A stretch of 64,000 nt of DNA from an uncultured Bacteroidales bacterium (GCA_946626605.1 CAMOUL010000001.1:124001-188000); one strand, 5' to 3'; shown: positions 9,398 through 17,816, counted from the stretch's first letter. Translations and numbers: made by a program. The notes: generated by a model not told the origin, from the letters alone.

Positions 9398-9850
9398 ATG
9401 ATACAACGAATTCAAACACTTTATTTATTGGCCGTAGTGGCATTGGGTATAGCCCTGATATGGCTTCCCGTAGTGGAGTTTGTAACACCGGAAGAAGCCT
9501 CGGAATTGCAAATCTGGGAGATGACCGCCATAGGGGGAGTGCCCTTGCAGGGACTTTGGGGATTGTTGGTAGCAACCCTGCTGATTCCGGCGCTTGCACT
9601 CGTGGATATCTTTTTGTTCAAAAAACGTATCCTTCAGGCGCGTTTGAATATCTTCACCGCTATGCTTTGTCTGGGCTATTATGGAGTGCTGGCGATCTAT
9701 GTATGGCAGGCTAAACTGGCTTTAGGCGTAGATTGGCATATCATGCCTTGGGCTTCTTTCCCGCTCGTATGTTTTGTATTAACCATCATGGCTACCCGCC
9801 GAATTCTCAAAGATGAGGCACTCGTCCGTGCAGCCGATAGAATCCGATGA
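9398..9850 (+). CDS. DUF4293 membrane protein
   Basis: A 150-aa protein with four predicted membrane helices, beginning MIQRIQTLYLL and ending LVRAADRIR; both ends are typical of DUF4293, a Bacteroidota family of unknown function. An in-frame start at 9311 lies within the acyltransferase gene and would add a translated repeat segment, so ATG 9398 is preferred. The stop overlaps the MscS start by 4 bp (ATGA), so the two are translationally coupled. Confidence 0.85.
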   Translation: MIQRIQTLYLLAVVALGIALIWLPVVEFVTPEEASELQIWEMTAIGGVPLQGLWGLLVATLLIPALALVDIFLFKKRILQARLNIFTAMLCLGYYGVLAIYVWQAKLALGVDWHIMPWASFPLVCFVLTIMATRRILKDEALVRAADRIR

Positions 9851-10863
9851 ATATGAGTATCTTAAATACGATCCTTCTCCAGGTTCCCGCACCTACACCT
9901 GAGCAGATTGAAGCCAAGCGGGACTCAATCCGTGCGGGAGCACGCATGATGATTGAAACGGCGAAAACAGACCCCGAGACGTTCTGGCAGGAGGTCGGCA
10001 AAGCTGCATTGACTTTCGGCGTTAAAGTGCTGGCAGCGCTCCTCATCTTCATCGTCGGTATTCTGCTCATCCGCTGGATTCAGAGACTTCTTAAGAAAGC
10101 GTTTGAGCATCGAAAGACGGAGCAGACCATCGCCTCCTTCGTGTCGTCCTTCGTGTCTATCTCCCTGACAGTACTGCTGGTTGTCATCTCGGTGGGCACT
10201 CTGGGGATAAACACTACTTCGCTCGCAGCGCTGCTTGCCGCAGGAGGTATGGCTATCGGTATGGCACTCTCCGGCACCGTGCAGAATTTCTCCGGTGGTC
10301 TGATGATACTTGCCTTCAAACCATTCAAGGCCGGCGACCTCATCGAAGCGCAAGGTACGCTCGGAACAGTGATCGAGGTGAATATAACGGCCACGAAAGT
10401 GCTCACGCCCGATAACCGCGTGGTGATCCTTCCGAATGGAGCGCTGTCTAACGGCGTAATCAATAATTTCAACGGACGCCCTTTGCGACGTATAGAATGG
10501 TCTGTAAGTGTTTCGTATGGAGTGGACGCCGAGAAGTGCAAGGAGGCAATTCTTGAGATTGTCAATTCCGACCCGCGTATTCTGAATAAAGATACAGATG
10601 TCACCGAACTATACAAAACTCTTGATGTGTCGTCTTATCAGCTTTCTACCGTTAATTATCGGATGGACGCTATTCCTGATCCTTTTGTGGCTCTTAAGCA
10701 ACTCAATGCAAACGATATCACGTTTGTTGTGCGTGCTTGGGTTGTCGGTAAGGATTATTGGGATGTGTTCTTTGTAATGCAAGAGCGGTTCTATACCGAA
10801 TTGCCGCCGAAAGGATTCACGTTCGCATACCCGCATATTGAGTTGGTGAAAAATGAAAAGTGA
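9847..10863 (+). CDS. MscS-family mechanosensitive channel
   Basis: A 338-aa small-conductance mechanosensitive channel that releases solutes on osmotic downshock. After a helical N-terminus there are membrane helices at about residues 55-80 and 100-160. The glycine/alanine-rich pore helix is visible (AALLAAGGMAIGMALSG, about residue 130), followed by the family motif FKAGDLIEAQGTLGTV and LPNGALSNGVINN of the beta domain, then the alpha-beta cytoplasmic cage. The first residues contain a hydrophobic stretch before a charged helix, so a short extra N-terminal segment is possible. The end overlaps rlmN by 4 bp (GTGA). Confidence 0.92.
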   Translation: MNMSILNTILLQVPAPTPEQIEAKRDSIRAGARMMIETAKTDPETFWQEVGKAALTFGVKVLAALLIFIVGILLIRWIQRLLKKAFEHRKTEQTIASFVSSFVSISLTVLLVVISVGTLGINTTSLAALLAAGGMAIGMALSGTVQNFSGGLMILAFKPFKAGDLIEAQGTLGTVIEVNITATKVLTPDNRVVILPNGALSNGVINNFNGRPLRRIEWSVSVSYGVDAEKCKEAILEIVNSDPRILNKDTDVTELYKTLDVSSYQLSTVNYRMDAIPDPFVALKQLNANDITFVVRAWVVGKDYWDVFFVMQERFYTELPPKGFTFAYPHIELVKNEK

Positions 10864-10877
10864 AAGGTGAAAGGGTG
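10850..10877 (+). repeat. Heptanucleotide array at the MscS/rlmN junction
   Basis: Four units of the AAAGTGA/AAGGTGA type cover the MscS stop codon and the GTG start of rlmN, so both termini are encoded by repeat sequence. Confidence 0.7.
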
Positions 10878-11960
10878 GAGGCGCTGTTAGGTAAGACATT
10901 GGAGGAGTTGCAAGAGGTCGCGTTAAGCGTCGGTTTGCAGAAGTTCGCGGGCAAGCAGCTCGCGGAGTGGTTATATGTGCGGCGCGTCTGCTCCTTTGAC
11001 GAGATGACGAATATCTCGCTCAAAGGACGCGAAGCACTCAAAGCCCGCTATACCGTCGGTCGACATGCTCCTGTTCGCGAAGCCGTCAGTGTGGATGGTA
11101 CAAGAAAGTACCTGTTTGCCGTTGAAAATCACCAATCACCAATCACCAATCACCAATTACCAATCACCAATTATATTGAGAGCGTTTATATTCCTGAAGA
11201 AGACAGAGCTACGCTTTGCGTCTCTACGCAAGCGGGCTGTAAGATGGGTTGTCGCTTCTGTATGACCGGCACACTTGGTTTTCATGGTCAACTTCCTGCT
11301 TCAGAGATCCTCAACCAGATCTTCGAAATAGATCAATTAGCAATCACCAATCACCAATCACCAATTACCAATCTGGTCTATATGGGCGAAGGCGAACCGA
11401 TGGACAATTTGGATCATGTCCTGCGGTCTCTTGAGATCATGACAGCCGAATACGGTTGCGCCTGGTCGCCTAAACGCATCACTGTCTCTACCGTTGGTAT
11501 TCCGAACATGAAGCGTTTCTTGGATGAGAGTGAGTGTCATCTGGCGGTCTCGATGCATAACCCCTTTGCGATGGAACGTGCAGCCATCATGCCGGCTGAG
11601 AAGATGATGTCGATCACGGAAGTCGTGGCTCTGCTCAAGCAATACGATTGGTCTCATCAGCGACGCGTGAGCTTCGAGTATATCTGCTGGGCAGGACAGA
11701 ACGATACGATTCGCCACGCGAAAGAACTGCTCCGTTTGCTGAAGGGACTGAACTGCCGCATCAACCTCATCCGTTTCCATGAAGGGGTAGAGGATATCAA
11801 GTCTGACCGTCATTTCCCGGGCTCGAATGAAAAGCAGATGGAGTTCTTACGCGACTATCTTACACAAAATGGCCTCACTACAACGATTCGTAAATCGCGC
11901 GGTGAGGACATCCTTGCGGCGTGCGGTATGCTCGTCAATTCCCTAAACTCTAAACTCTAA
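10860..11960 (+). CDS. rlmN: Dual-specificity RNA methyltransferase RlmN with two repeat-encoded insertions
   Basis: Radical-SAM enzyme that methylates C2 of A2503 in 23S rRNA and A37 in some tRNAs. The 366-aa protein has the iron-sulfur motif CKMGCRFC (Cys127, Cys131, Cys134), GEGEPMDN, and the methyl-carrying C-terminal Cys355 in AACGML. The GTG start at 10860 overlaps MscS. Two insertions not expected in RlmN lie at residues 90-105 (NHQSPITNHQLPITNY) and about 160-171 (AITNHQSPITN). Both are translations of 7-bp repeat arrays, and both keep the frame. They fall before the radical-SAM core strand and between two core elements, probably in surface loops, so the enzyme may still work (inference). 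The C-terminus (VNSLNSKL) and the stop are also made of repeat. Confidence 0.93.
   Translation: MKGERVEALLGKTLEELQEVALSVGLQKFAGKQLAEWLYVRRVCSFDEMTNISLKGREALKARYTVGRHAPVREAVSVDGTRKYLFAVENHQSPITNHQLPITNYIESVYIPEEDRATLCVSTQAGCKMGCRFCMTGTLGFHGQLPASEILNQIFEIDQLAITNHQSPITNLVYMGEGEPMDNLDHVLRSLEIMTAEYGCAWSPKRITVSTVGIPNMKRFLDESECHLAVSMHNPFAMERAAIMPAEKMMSITEVVALLKQYDWSHQRRVSFEYICWAGQNDTIRHAKELLRLLKGLNCRINLIRFHEGVEDIKSDRHFPGSNEKQMEFLRDYLTQNGLTTTIRKSRGEDILAACGMLVNSLNSKL
11127..11171 (+). repeat. Heptanucleotide array inside rlmN (first)
   Basis: At least six units of AATCACC/AATTACC, translated as ITNHQSP-type heptads in RlmN. Confidence 0.92.
11335..11373 (+). repeat. Heptanucleotide array inside rlmN (second)
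   Basis: Five to six AATCACC/AATTACC units, the same type as the first array and again in frame with rlmN. Confidence 0.92.
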
Positions 11961-11984
11961 ACTCTAAACTCTAAACCTTAAACC
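11943..11984 (+). repeat. Heptanucleotide array between rlmN and the LytTR gene
   Basis: Six CTAAACT/TTAAACC units cover the last codons and stop of rlmN and reach the stop of the convergent LytTR gene. Confidence 0.92.
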
Positions 11985-12779
11985 CTACAGCAATTTACTC
12001 AACTGTTCGTAGTACTTCGGTGATACGGGGACAGATTTGCTCTGTGCCACATCCAGTTCTGCCTGAATAAATCCTTCCTTGTCTCTACGCAGCACTTTCA
12101 CGTGTTGCGGGTTAACGAAATACGAACGCTGGCAGCGGATAATACCATGTTTCTCCATCAGTTCTTCAATACCTCGCATCGATTGACGCAGCGAGTATTC
12201 TTTTAACTTCTCTCCCTCCATGTAATGAATCGAGATGTAGTTCTCCTGTGCCTCCACGAAGAGAATCACATCGTGCGCTATCACCAGTTTTAAACGACCT
12301 GTGTTATCGGTAAAGCGAACTAAGTTCTCTTCGCTCACTTCCACTTCGTCCGGTCGGATGTGGGCGATCAGTAATGCAAAGAATGTGTAAGGATAGCATA
12401 AAATTGTGAAGGATAACACAAAGCATTTTCCTAATGCGGGGAAATAACCGTACGTGCCCCACGATAGTGCCATGAAAAGCGCTGCAAAAGCAGAGAAGAC
12501 CGTGATCTCGAGCAATGACCATAGAACGTACTGCCACCACGACAACGATATATGCTTTCTCAGCGAACTCATCGTAATGCGCGATGCACATAGTACACCT
12601 ATTAGAATACAGGTCAATATCAATACATTGAAGATATCATTCGCGTTCCCTCCATCTAAGAAACGAGCCATCCATTGACTTTCATAAATAAGGATAAATC
12701 CCAAGTAAAAAGCCGGAATACCTATAACATGCAACAATAATGCAGGTATTGATAAGAGAGATTTAGGAGTTTTAGCCAT
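11985..12779 (-). CDS. Membrane-anchored LytTR DNA-binding regulator
   Basis: A 264-aa protein with four membrane helices (about residues 12-35, 45-65, 78-105 and 115-140) followed by a C-terminal LytTR DNA-binding domain (about 165-264). That domain shows IAHDVILFVEAQENYISIHY and the RCQRSYFVNPQHVKVL segment that forms the DNA-contacting strands. There is no receiver domain, so it is a one-component regulator tethered in the membrane, a type common in Bacteroidota that can bind DNA directly or be controlled by a membrane partner. The divergent region holds four TTCGTCAC/GTGACGAA motifs, candidates for its own operators. Its target may be the small peptide and SGNH-like genes that face it. 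Confidence 0.88.
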   Translation of the reverse strand: MAKTPKSLLSIPALLLHVIGIPAFYLGFILIYESQWMARFLDGGNANDIFNVLILTCILIGVLCASRITMSSLRKHISLSWWQYVLWSLLEITVFSAFAALFMALSWGTYGYFPALGKCFVLSFTILCYPYTFFALLIAHIRPDEVEVSEENLVRFTDNTGRLKLVIAHDVILFVEAQENYISIHYMEGEKLKEYSLRQSMRGIEELMEKHGIIRCQRSYFVNPQHVKVLRRDKEGFIQAELDVAQSKSVPVSPKYYEQLSKLL

Positions 12780-12800
12780 AATTTTAGTCCCTTTTTTCTG

Positions 12801-12889
12801 GTGTGACGAATTTTTATTTTTCCGAATTTCGTCACACTATTTGCGTTTTAGTCATCATTTTGCCTATTTTCGTCACATTTTTTCGTCAC
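12801..12889. promoter_or_regulatory. Cluster of four TTCGTCAC motifs, candidate LytTR operators
   Basis: GTGTGACGAA at 12801-12810 and TTCGTCACAC at 12828-12837 form a perfect 10-bp inverted repeat. Two direct copies of TTCGTCAC follow at 12869-12876 and 12882-12889, 13 bp apart. They lie between the LytTR regulator and the promoter at 12903. A role in autoregulation is inferred. Confidence 0.5.
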
Positions 12890-12902
12890 TAATCACAATT
12901 AG

Positions 12903-12933
12903 TTGTGAAGGTGATGAAATAGCAGTAATTTTG
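12903..12933 (+). promoter_or_regulatory. Promoter of the 31-codon gene
   Basis: TTGTGAAG begins at 12903 and TAATTTTG at 12926 (23 bp), followed by GCAGC as at several other promoters here. The small peptide starts about 48 bp downstream. Confidence 0.75.
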
Positions 12934-12981
12934 CAGCGTCAAACGAAAAAATATTGTATAATCTATTTAAAAATTACGTAT

Positions 12982-13077
12982 ATGAAAACTGTAAAACGAA
13001 TTGGATTTGACCTTTTGGTCGTTCTCTATTGCCTACAGTTGCCTGCTGTAATTGCTTTTTTAGTGTATAATCTTTAA
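12982..13077 (+). CDS. Small single-span membrane peptide (31 aa)
   Basis: Too short for routine gene calls but preceded by a clear promoter. The peptide begins MKTVKRIGFDLLVVLY and ends AFLVYNL: a basic N-terminus and one hydrophobic helix of about 20 residues. It ends 16 bp before the SGNH-like gene, so it may be the first gene of that operon or a leader peptide. No family is recognised. It faces a membrane-bound LytTR regulator, which leaves room for a signalling or regulator-inhibiting role, but that is speculation. Confidence 0.5.
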   Translation: MKTVKRIGFDLLVVLYCLQLPAVIAFLVYNL

Positions 13078-13093
13078 TTAATTCTATATAGTT

Positions 13094-13618
13094 ATGGACA
13101 AGACCATTCTTATTATGCCGGAAAACGGATTGCAATTTGACTGGAAAGCTATTGCTGCTAATCCGAGTGCTCAACATGAACCGAAGATCGACGTCAATGC
13201 CTATAAAGCTATATATATTAATAGGATTGCGCAAGCGCGCGCACGTGGTTATGAACCGGTGTTGGTTAGTCTTCCCATCATGGATGAGAACCGTTACTTC
13301 ACCTATGTTACCCGCGGCATGACCATGCAGCAACGTATTAATGTGCTGGCTTGGCTTGGCGGCAGCACGGAGCGCCTTCGTAACATTCAAGCGATGTACA
13401 ATCTGGCGCTGTTCCGTTTAGCCGCTGTGCAATGTGTTCATATCTTGGATATCACCAGCCCGATGCTGGCTAATCCGCGTTACCAGGAACTCCTTCAACT
13501 CGATGGCATCTCGCTTTCCAAACAAGGAGAAGAACTCGTTAACGACGTATGTTCTTCTTCGCGTTTTCTCGCGCCATACGTTGTTGCTCCTGCTGCATCT
13601 TCTCTAGACGCTGCATAA
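13094..13618 (+). CDS. Degenerate SGNH/GDSL-hydrolase-like protein
   Basis: A 174-aa protein similar to the C-terminal two thirds of small SGNH hydrolases: GYEPVLVSLPIMDENRYF, then LGGSTERLRNIQAMYNLALF, VHILDIT, and a final LDGISLSKQG. In active members the last block reads DGIHPN, so the catalytic His is replaced by Ser. The N-terminal GDS block with the nucleophile is absent. It is therefore probably not an active esterase. The gene ends 80 bp inside the 3' end of yidC on the other strand; the last 20 or so residues are rich in Ser/Ala and are probably a by-product of that overlap, possibly after loss of the original end. It may be a decaying gene or one reused for binding. Confidence 0.6.
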   Translation: MDKTILIMPENGLQFDWKAIAANPSAQHEPKIDVNAYKAIYINRIAQARARGYEPVLVSLPIMDENRYFTYVTRGMTMQQRINVLAWLGGSTERLRNIQAMYNLALFRLAAVQCVHILDITSPMLANPRYQELLQLDGISLSKQGEELVNDVCSSSRFLAPYVVAPAASSLDAA

Positions 13619-15443
13619 AACCTGATTTCGGTTTTCCTGCCCGTTTCTTCTTGTTCGCCTCTATCTCTGCGAGCATCTTTTTGTCGTCCAATGCCCAACG
13701 GAAGATCATCGTCTGGATGATGGTTATGAAGAGCGATACGAGGTAATAGAAGCTCAGTCCGGCTGCGTAGTCGTTGAAGATAAAGAGGAACATCAACGGC
13801 ATCGCATACATCATATATTTCATGAACTTCATATTCGGGTCTGTAGCCTGAGACTGCATCGTGATAAAGGTGTAGCCGAAGTTGGCAATTGTCATCAACA
13901 AGCAGAACAAGGACAGGTGATCGCCTAAGAGCGGGATATTCGTGCCCCAGTGGAAGACGGCATCGTAGGTCGAGAGGTCATCCGCCCAGAACAGACTCTT
14001 ACCACGTAACTCAATAGCGGTCGGCAAGAACCAGAACATAGCCATCAATACCGGGAACTGGAACAGCATCGGTAAGCAACCGCTCATCGGACTCACGCCG
14101 GCCTGTTGATACAACTGCATCGTAGCCTGCTGACGCTCCTGCATCTTTTCTGCCGGATATTTCTCATTGATCGCATCAATCTGCGGCTTCAACGCGCGCA
14201 TCTTCGCGCTCGATTTATAGGATACGAAGACGAACGGCAGGATGATGAGCTTGATCACCAAGGTCATCAACAGGATCACCCAACCGATATGCATACCCCA
14301 ACTGGTGAACAAATCGAACATCGGAATGACCAAGATGATGTTGATCCAGCTGACGATCTTCCATCCCAGCGGCACTAAACTCTTCAAATGCAACTGCTCC
14401 GCTTTTTCTACACCTTCGTCGTATGACTTAAGGGTGTTGTAGTGGTTCGGACCCATGTAGAATCGGAAACCGGTTGTATTCGTGCCCGTGATATCAAACG
14501 GAACTTGGGTGCTGGTAGAGTATTGCTTTACAAAACCCGAACTGCTGGGTAAAGGACGCGAATAGAAATTAGCGGAATTGAAGGATTCGTCAGCGATAAA
14601 GACGGTTGAGAAGAACTGGTCTTTGTAACCAATCCATTTGATGTTGGCGTTCTCTTTCTCATGATCTTCTTTGCTCTCGCTCAACTTCTCGATGTCTCCG
14701 CCTACCAGCATGTATTGCAACTGCGCGTAGCGCTCCTCGAACTTACGTCCCTGCTCATGTTGGGGTACGACTTGGCTCCACTCTACATCCAACAGACGTA
14801 CGTTTTGCGCTAACTCTGTCTGCAGTTGGTGAGGCGCCAAGGTGAAATAAACCATGTAGTTGTCCGACAACTCATAGATGAAATCCAACCATGCCTCTTC
14901 GTTATTCGTCTTCAAACGCATCACTACGCGGTTGCTATCCTGAGCAACGGGTGTGAAGTATAGGTTAGAGGTCTGTAGAATACGGTCGTTGACAGTACGA
15001 AGCGTGAAATCCAGTTTCGATTCCCCTTCTCCGAACAGACGCAGCGGGTTGATCGTGTCACCTGACGCTTTGTACTCCGGTAACTCGGCGCGTTTGATCT
15101 CGCCGCCCAGGGTCGATATCGTCAGACGCACCTTACCGTTGTCTAAAACGACATGCTCTTCTTCTCCCTGCGCTGCTACGGCAAAAGGACCATACGCCTC
15201 TTGCAAACGATTTGTAACTTCTGTTTCTGTTAACTCTTCCGGTTCTGCTACCGCTTGTTGGGCTTGTTGCGTCAATTCTGCAGTCTTCATCTGCGCTTTG
15301 CGCTCTTCCATCCGTACCGCTTGAATCGAGTCTTGCTGGCGTTGACGCTCAGCTAACTCCGCTTTCGACGGACGGTTCAGCATCGAAAAGCCCACAATAA
15401 TTCCGGCTATCAAAAGAAAGCCAATCCACGTGTTTTTATCCAT
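13539..15443 (-). CDS. yidC: Membrane protein insertase YidC
   Basis: YidC/Oxa1 insertase, 634 aa, which inserts and folds inner-membrane proteins with or without SecYEG. It has an N-terminal membrane anchor (residues 6-20), a large periplasmic beta-sandwich domain (about 60-350), then the five conserved C-terminal membrane helices (about 360-600), including MSGCLPMLFQFPVLMAMFW. The C-terminal tail is Lys/Arg/Gln rich, as is usual for ribosome contact. It is the last gene of a minus-strand set deoD, outer-membrane protein, yidC, with an 18-bp gap upstream. Its 3' end overlaps the convergent SGNH-like gene. Confidence 0.97.
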   Translation of the reverse strand: MDKNTWIGFLLIAGIIVGFSMLNRPSKAELAERQRQQDSIQAVRMEERKAQMKTAELTQQAQQAVAEPEELTETEVTNRLQEAYGPFAVAAQGEEEHVVLDNGKVRLTISTLGGEIKRAELPEYKASGDTINPLRLFGEGESKLDFTLRTVNDRILQTSNLYFTPVAQDSNRVVMRLKTNNEEAWLDFIYELSDNYMVYFTLAPHQLQTELAQNVRLLDVEWSQVVPQHEQGRKFEERYAQLQYMLVGGDIEKLSESKEDHEKENANIKWIGYKDQFFSTVFIADESFNSANFYSRPLPSSSGFVKQYSTSTQVPFDITGTNTTGFRFYMGPNHYNTLKSYDEGVEKAEQLHLKSLVPLGWKIVSWINIILVIPMFDLFTSWGMHIGWVILLMTLVIKLIILPFVFVSYKSSAKMRALKPQIDAINEKYPAEKMQERQQATMQLYQQAGVSPMSGCLPMLFQFPVLMAMFWFLPTAIELRGKSLFWADDLSTYDAVFHWGTNIPLLGDHLSLFCLLMTIANFGYTFITMQSQATDPNMKFMKYMMYAMPLMFLFIFNDYAAGLSFYYLVSLFITIIQTMIFRWALDDKKMLAEIEANKKKRAGKPKSGFMQRLEKMQQEQQRMARENAKKNIRR

Positions 15444-15461
15444 TCAATATGTTGTTTTTGT

Positions 15462-16214
15462 TTATTTCTTCTTCATTCTACCGAACATCAGTCCTACATA
15501 CAGACGCGGACCGCTCGGAGTCATAAAATTGCTCCATTTGACATCCTGGGATAATTTACTACCCGTTTTGCCGAATGGAAGCATATAATCAATGCGAATA
15601 AGTAGCGCTATGTGGTTTCCGAAATCTATTTCCAACCCCACATACGGGTCCATGTAGAAGAATGGCGTCTTGGCATAAGACGCATTATAATTAGTGGTGT
15701 CTCCCGTAGCTGTTTCTACGGGGGTGTAGCCTAACGAATCCGTAGGAACAAAGAGACGTTTCATAGTACCTCCTCCTACAGAAAGTCCGATCATCGGACG
15801 TACTTTTCCCCAATCGGTATAGAAATCGCATAGCGCTCCTCCCCAACCGGTGCGGACATTCGAACCCGTACCTGTCAGTGGCATCGTGCTCACGTGACCC
15901 TCTCCTCCTAAGTGAATATGGTCAAGGAAATGAATACGCAACTGTCCGCCGAAACCATACGCAAAACCGGACTTTGGCAAGCCTTTTACGTAGTCGTAAC
16001 TACCCAAACCGGTGTTACTGAACACCTTCGTCGGATCGTCGGCGAAGAGGTATCCGGCATGCAGCATCATACCACCGGATATACCGGTGAACACCTTGCC
16101 TGCGTTACTCTTTTTCTCTTTCTTGGGGGCTTCTGTCTCAGCACTCTCCTGCTCCTGGGCAAACATACCCAGGGGCAGAAGGGCTAAAACGAGAATCAAT
16201 AATTGTTTTCTCAT
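15462..16214 (-). CDS. Outer-membrane beta-barrel protein of unknown function
   Basis: A 250-aa protein with a signal peptide (MRKQLLILVLALLPLGMFA, cleaved about residue 19), a short acidic and lysine-rich linker (about 22-38), and a body of alternating hydrophobic and glycine-rich strands typical of an outer-membrane barrel, ending RLYVGLMFGRMKKK. No specific family is recognised. Its start overlaps the deoD stop by 4 bp and it is followed by yidC, so it is co-transcribed with them. The gene context does not reveal its role. Confidence 0.72.
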   Translation of the reverse strand: MRKQLLILVLALLPLGMFAQEQESAETEAPKKEKKSNAGKVFTGISGGMMLHAGYLFADDPTKVFSNTGLGSYDYVKGLPKSGFAYGFGGQLRIHFLDHIHLGGEGHVSTMPLTGTGSNVRTGWGGALCDFYTDWGKVRPMIGLSVGGGTMKRLFVPTDSLGYTPVETATGDTTNYNASYAKTPFFYMDPYVGLEIDFGNHIALLIRIDYMLPFGKTGSKLSQDVKWSNFMTPSGPRLYVGLMFGRMKKK

Positions 16215-16933
16215 TCTTGTGCAATAATATCAAATGCGACATCCATCATATTCGTGAACGAATTCTGACGTTGCTCAGCCGTAGTAGCCTCACCGGTCAA
16301 AATATGATCACTTACGGTGCAGATGACCAAGGCGCGTTTACCTGCGCGAGCGGCATTCATGTAGAGTGACGGTGCTTCCATCTCATCCGCCAACACACCC
16401 ATCTTGGTCCAGTTCGCTTTGCGCTCATCTTCGCAGTAGAAGATATCGGCCGAGAATACATTACCTACGTGGTATTTGTATCCGCGTTTCTCCGCAGCGT
16501 CAACAGCCTTGCGGCAGAGGTCGAAGTTGGCAATCGGGGCATAATGACCCGGTAAGTTATACTGCTGATCCCAGTTGCTGTCGGTGCAGCTACCTTGTGC
16601 GATCACGAGGTCACCAAGGTTAACGTACATCTGACGCGCACCACAAGAGCCGACACGGATGATCGTTTCTACATCGTAGAAGTTAAAGAGCTCATAGGTG
16701 TAGATACCAATCGACGGAATACCCATACCGTGACCCATGACGGTCACTCTCTTTCCTTTGTACGTACCGGTGAAACCTAACATACCACGTACGTTGTTGA
16801 TCTGAACAGGGTTCTCCAAGAAACGCTCTGCCATCAGTTTTGCACGCAGCGGGTCTCCCGCCATAATCATTGTCTTTGCAATCTCACCGTACTGCGCACC
16901 AATATGCGGAGTAGGACAATTTTCTTTTGCCAT
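16211..16933 (-). CDS. deoD: Purine-nucleoside phosphorylase DeoD type
   Basis: Hexameric purine nucleoside phosphorylase that splits purine (deoxy)nucleosides with phosphate in the salvage pathway. The 240-aa length is usual. Motifs include TPHIGAQYGEIAKTMIMAGDP at the phosphate- and substrate-binding N-terminus, GHGMGIPS, RVGSCGA, and the catalytic segment VCTVSDHILTGE. The start ATG is at 16933. No good promoter is seen in the 128-bp upstream gap, which instead contains heptanucleotide repeats and a dispersed 30-bp repeat. Confidence 0.96.
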   Translation of the reverse strand: MAKENCPTPHIGAQYGEIAKTMIMAGDPLRAKLMAERFLENPVQINNVRGMLGFTGTYKGKRVTVMGHGMGIPSIGIYTYELFNFYDVETIIRVGSCGARQMYVNLGDLVIAQGSCTDSNWDQQYNLPGHYAPIANFDLCRKAVDAAEKRGYKYHVGNVFSADIFYCEDERKANWTKMGVLADEMEAPSLYMNAARAGKRALVICTVSDHILTGEATTAEQRQNSFTNMMDVAFDIIAQE

Positions 16934-16970
16934 AATTGTTTTGTGTTTTTTAAAAGGTTAATATATCGTT

Positions 16971-17008
16971 AAACTTTAAACTCTAATTCTCTAAACTTTA
17001 AACTTTCA
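16971..17008 (-). repeat. Heptanucleotide array, AACTTTA type
   Basis: About five units of AAACTTT/AAACTCT between deoD and kdsB; two units are diverged. Confidence 0.75.
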
Positions 17009-17026
17009 AGATTTTCGCTTGTCGAA

Positions 17027-17056
17027 AATAATCGTTCGAGCAAAGCGAGATAAGAA
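17027..17056 (+). repeat. Dispersed 30-bp repeat, copy A
   Basis: Identical over 30 bp to 45281-45310; begins AATAATCGTTCGAG and ends GATAAGAA. A diverged inverted copy lies in the tRNA-Pro leader at 36811-36835. Confidence 0.85.
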
Positions 17057-17061
17057 CTCTC

Positions 17062-17811
17062 TTACCCGTTCCATTTAAACCACTCAATCGCTTTCTCCAG
17101 GTCCTCCGGGGTGTCAATTCCTATTGTTGGTGTGTTGGTCACGCCCACACGAATCGAATAGCCGTTCTCTAACCATCGCAGTTGTTCCAACCGCTCTTCT
17201 TTCTCCAGCGGACTCTGCGGTAACTGAGTGATCTTCTCTAACACATCGGCCCGATACGCATAGATACCTATATGCCGGTAATGACTTCCGTCCGAACATG
17301 CAATCACTTTGCGGCTGAACATCTTCGCGATTCCGCTTGCCTTGTCCCATTCCACTTTCGGCGTGTTGACGTTCTCCAGATCTTCCTTGCTGTCTTTGTC
17401 TGTGAACGGTCGCACTAACGTGGCGATCTCCGTGCCTTCCTGCCCGAAGCATTGCATCAGCGCTTCGATCTGTTCGGGTTGGATGAAGGGTTCGTCGCCC
17501 TGTATGTTAATGATCACCGTGTCGGTGTTGTTCTGATCCCGCCAAATGGGTGTCGTAATCGCACGGTAAGCTTCCAGACAGCGGTCTGTGCCGCATTTGT
17601 GGTCAGCTCGGGTCATCACCACTTTGCCGCCAAACGACTCTACTGCATCGTATATCCGGTCATCGTCCGTCGCTACCAGCACGGTGTCGAGGGCCTTGAT
17701 GGCTTGCTCGTATACACGCCGAATGACGGTCTTGCCGCATATCTCTGCGAGCGGTTTACCCGGAAAACGAGTCGAACCGTATCGCGCCGGTATGATTCCT
17801 ATAAATTTCAT
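17062..17811 (-). CDS. kdsB: 3-deoxy-manno-octulosonate cytidylyltransferase (CMP-KDO synthetase)
   Basis: Activates KDO with CTP to give CMP-KDO for LPS inner-core synthesis. The 249-aa protein has the nucleotide-binding N-terminus IPARYGSTRFPGKPL (residues 7-21), ATDDDRI, HKCGTDR, the metal-binding NIQGDEPFI, and the C-terminal GIDTPEDLE. It follows mfd after a 43-bp gap filled by 7-bp repeats, and is probably transcribed with it. It confirms an LPS-bearing, Gram-negative outer membrane. Confidence 0.97.
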   Translation of the reverse strand: MKFIGIIPARYGSTRFPGKPLAEICGKTVIRRVYEQAIKALDTVLVATDDDRIYDAVESFGGKVVMTRADHKCGTDRCLEAYRAITTPIWRDQNNTDTVIINIQGDEPFIQPEQIEALMQCFGQEGTEIATLVRPFTDKDSKEDLENVNTPKVEWDKASGIAKMFSRKVIACSDGSHYRHIGIYAYRADVLEKITQLPQSPLEKEERLEQLRWLENGYSIRVGVTNTPTIGIDTPEDLEKAIEWFKWNG

Positions 17812-17816
17812 ATATC

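Noticed and set aside
11127..11373. Possible CRISPR array
   Set aside because: Units are 7 bp without spacers and lie inside rlmN.
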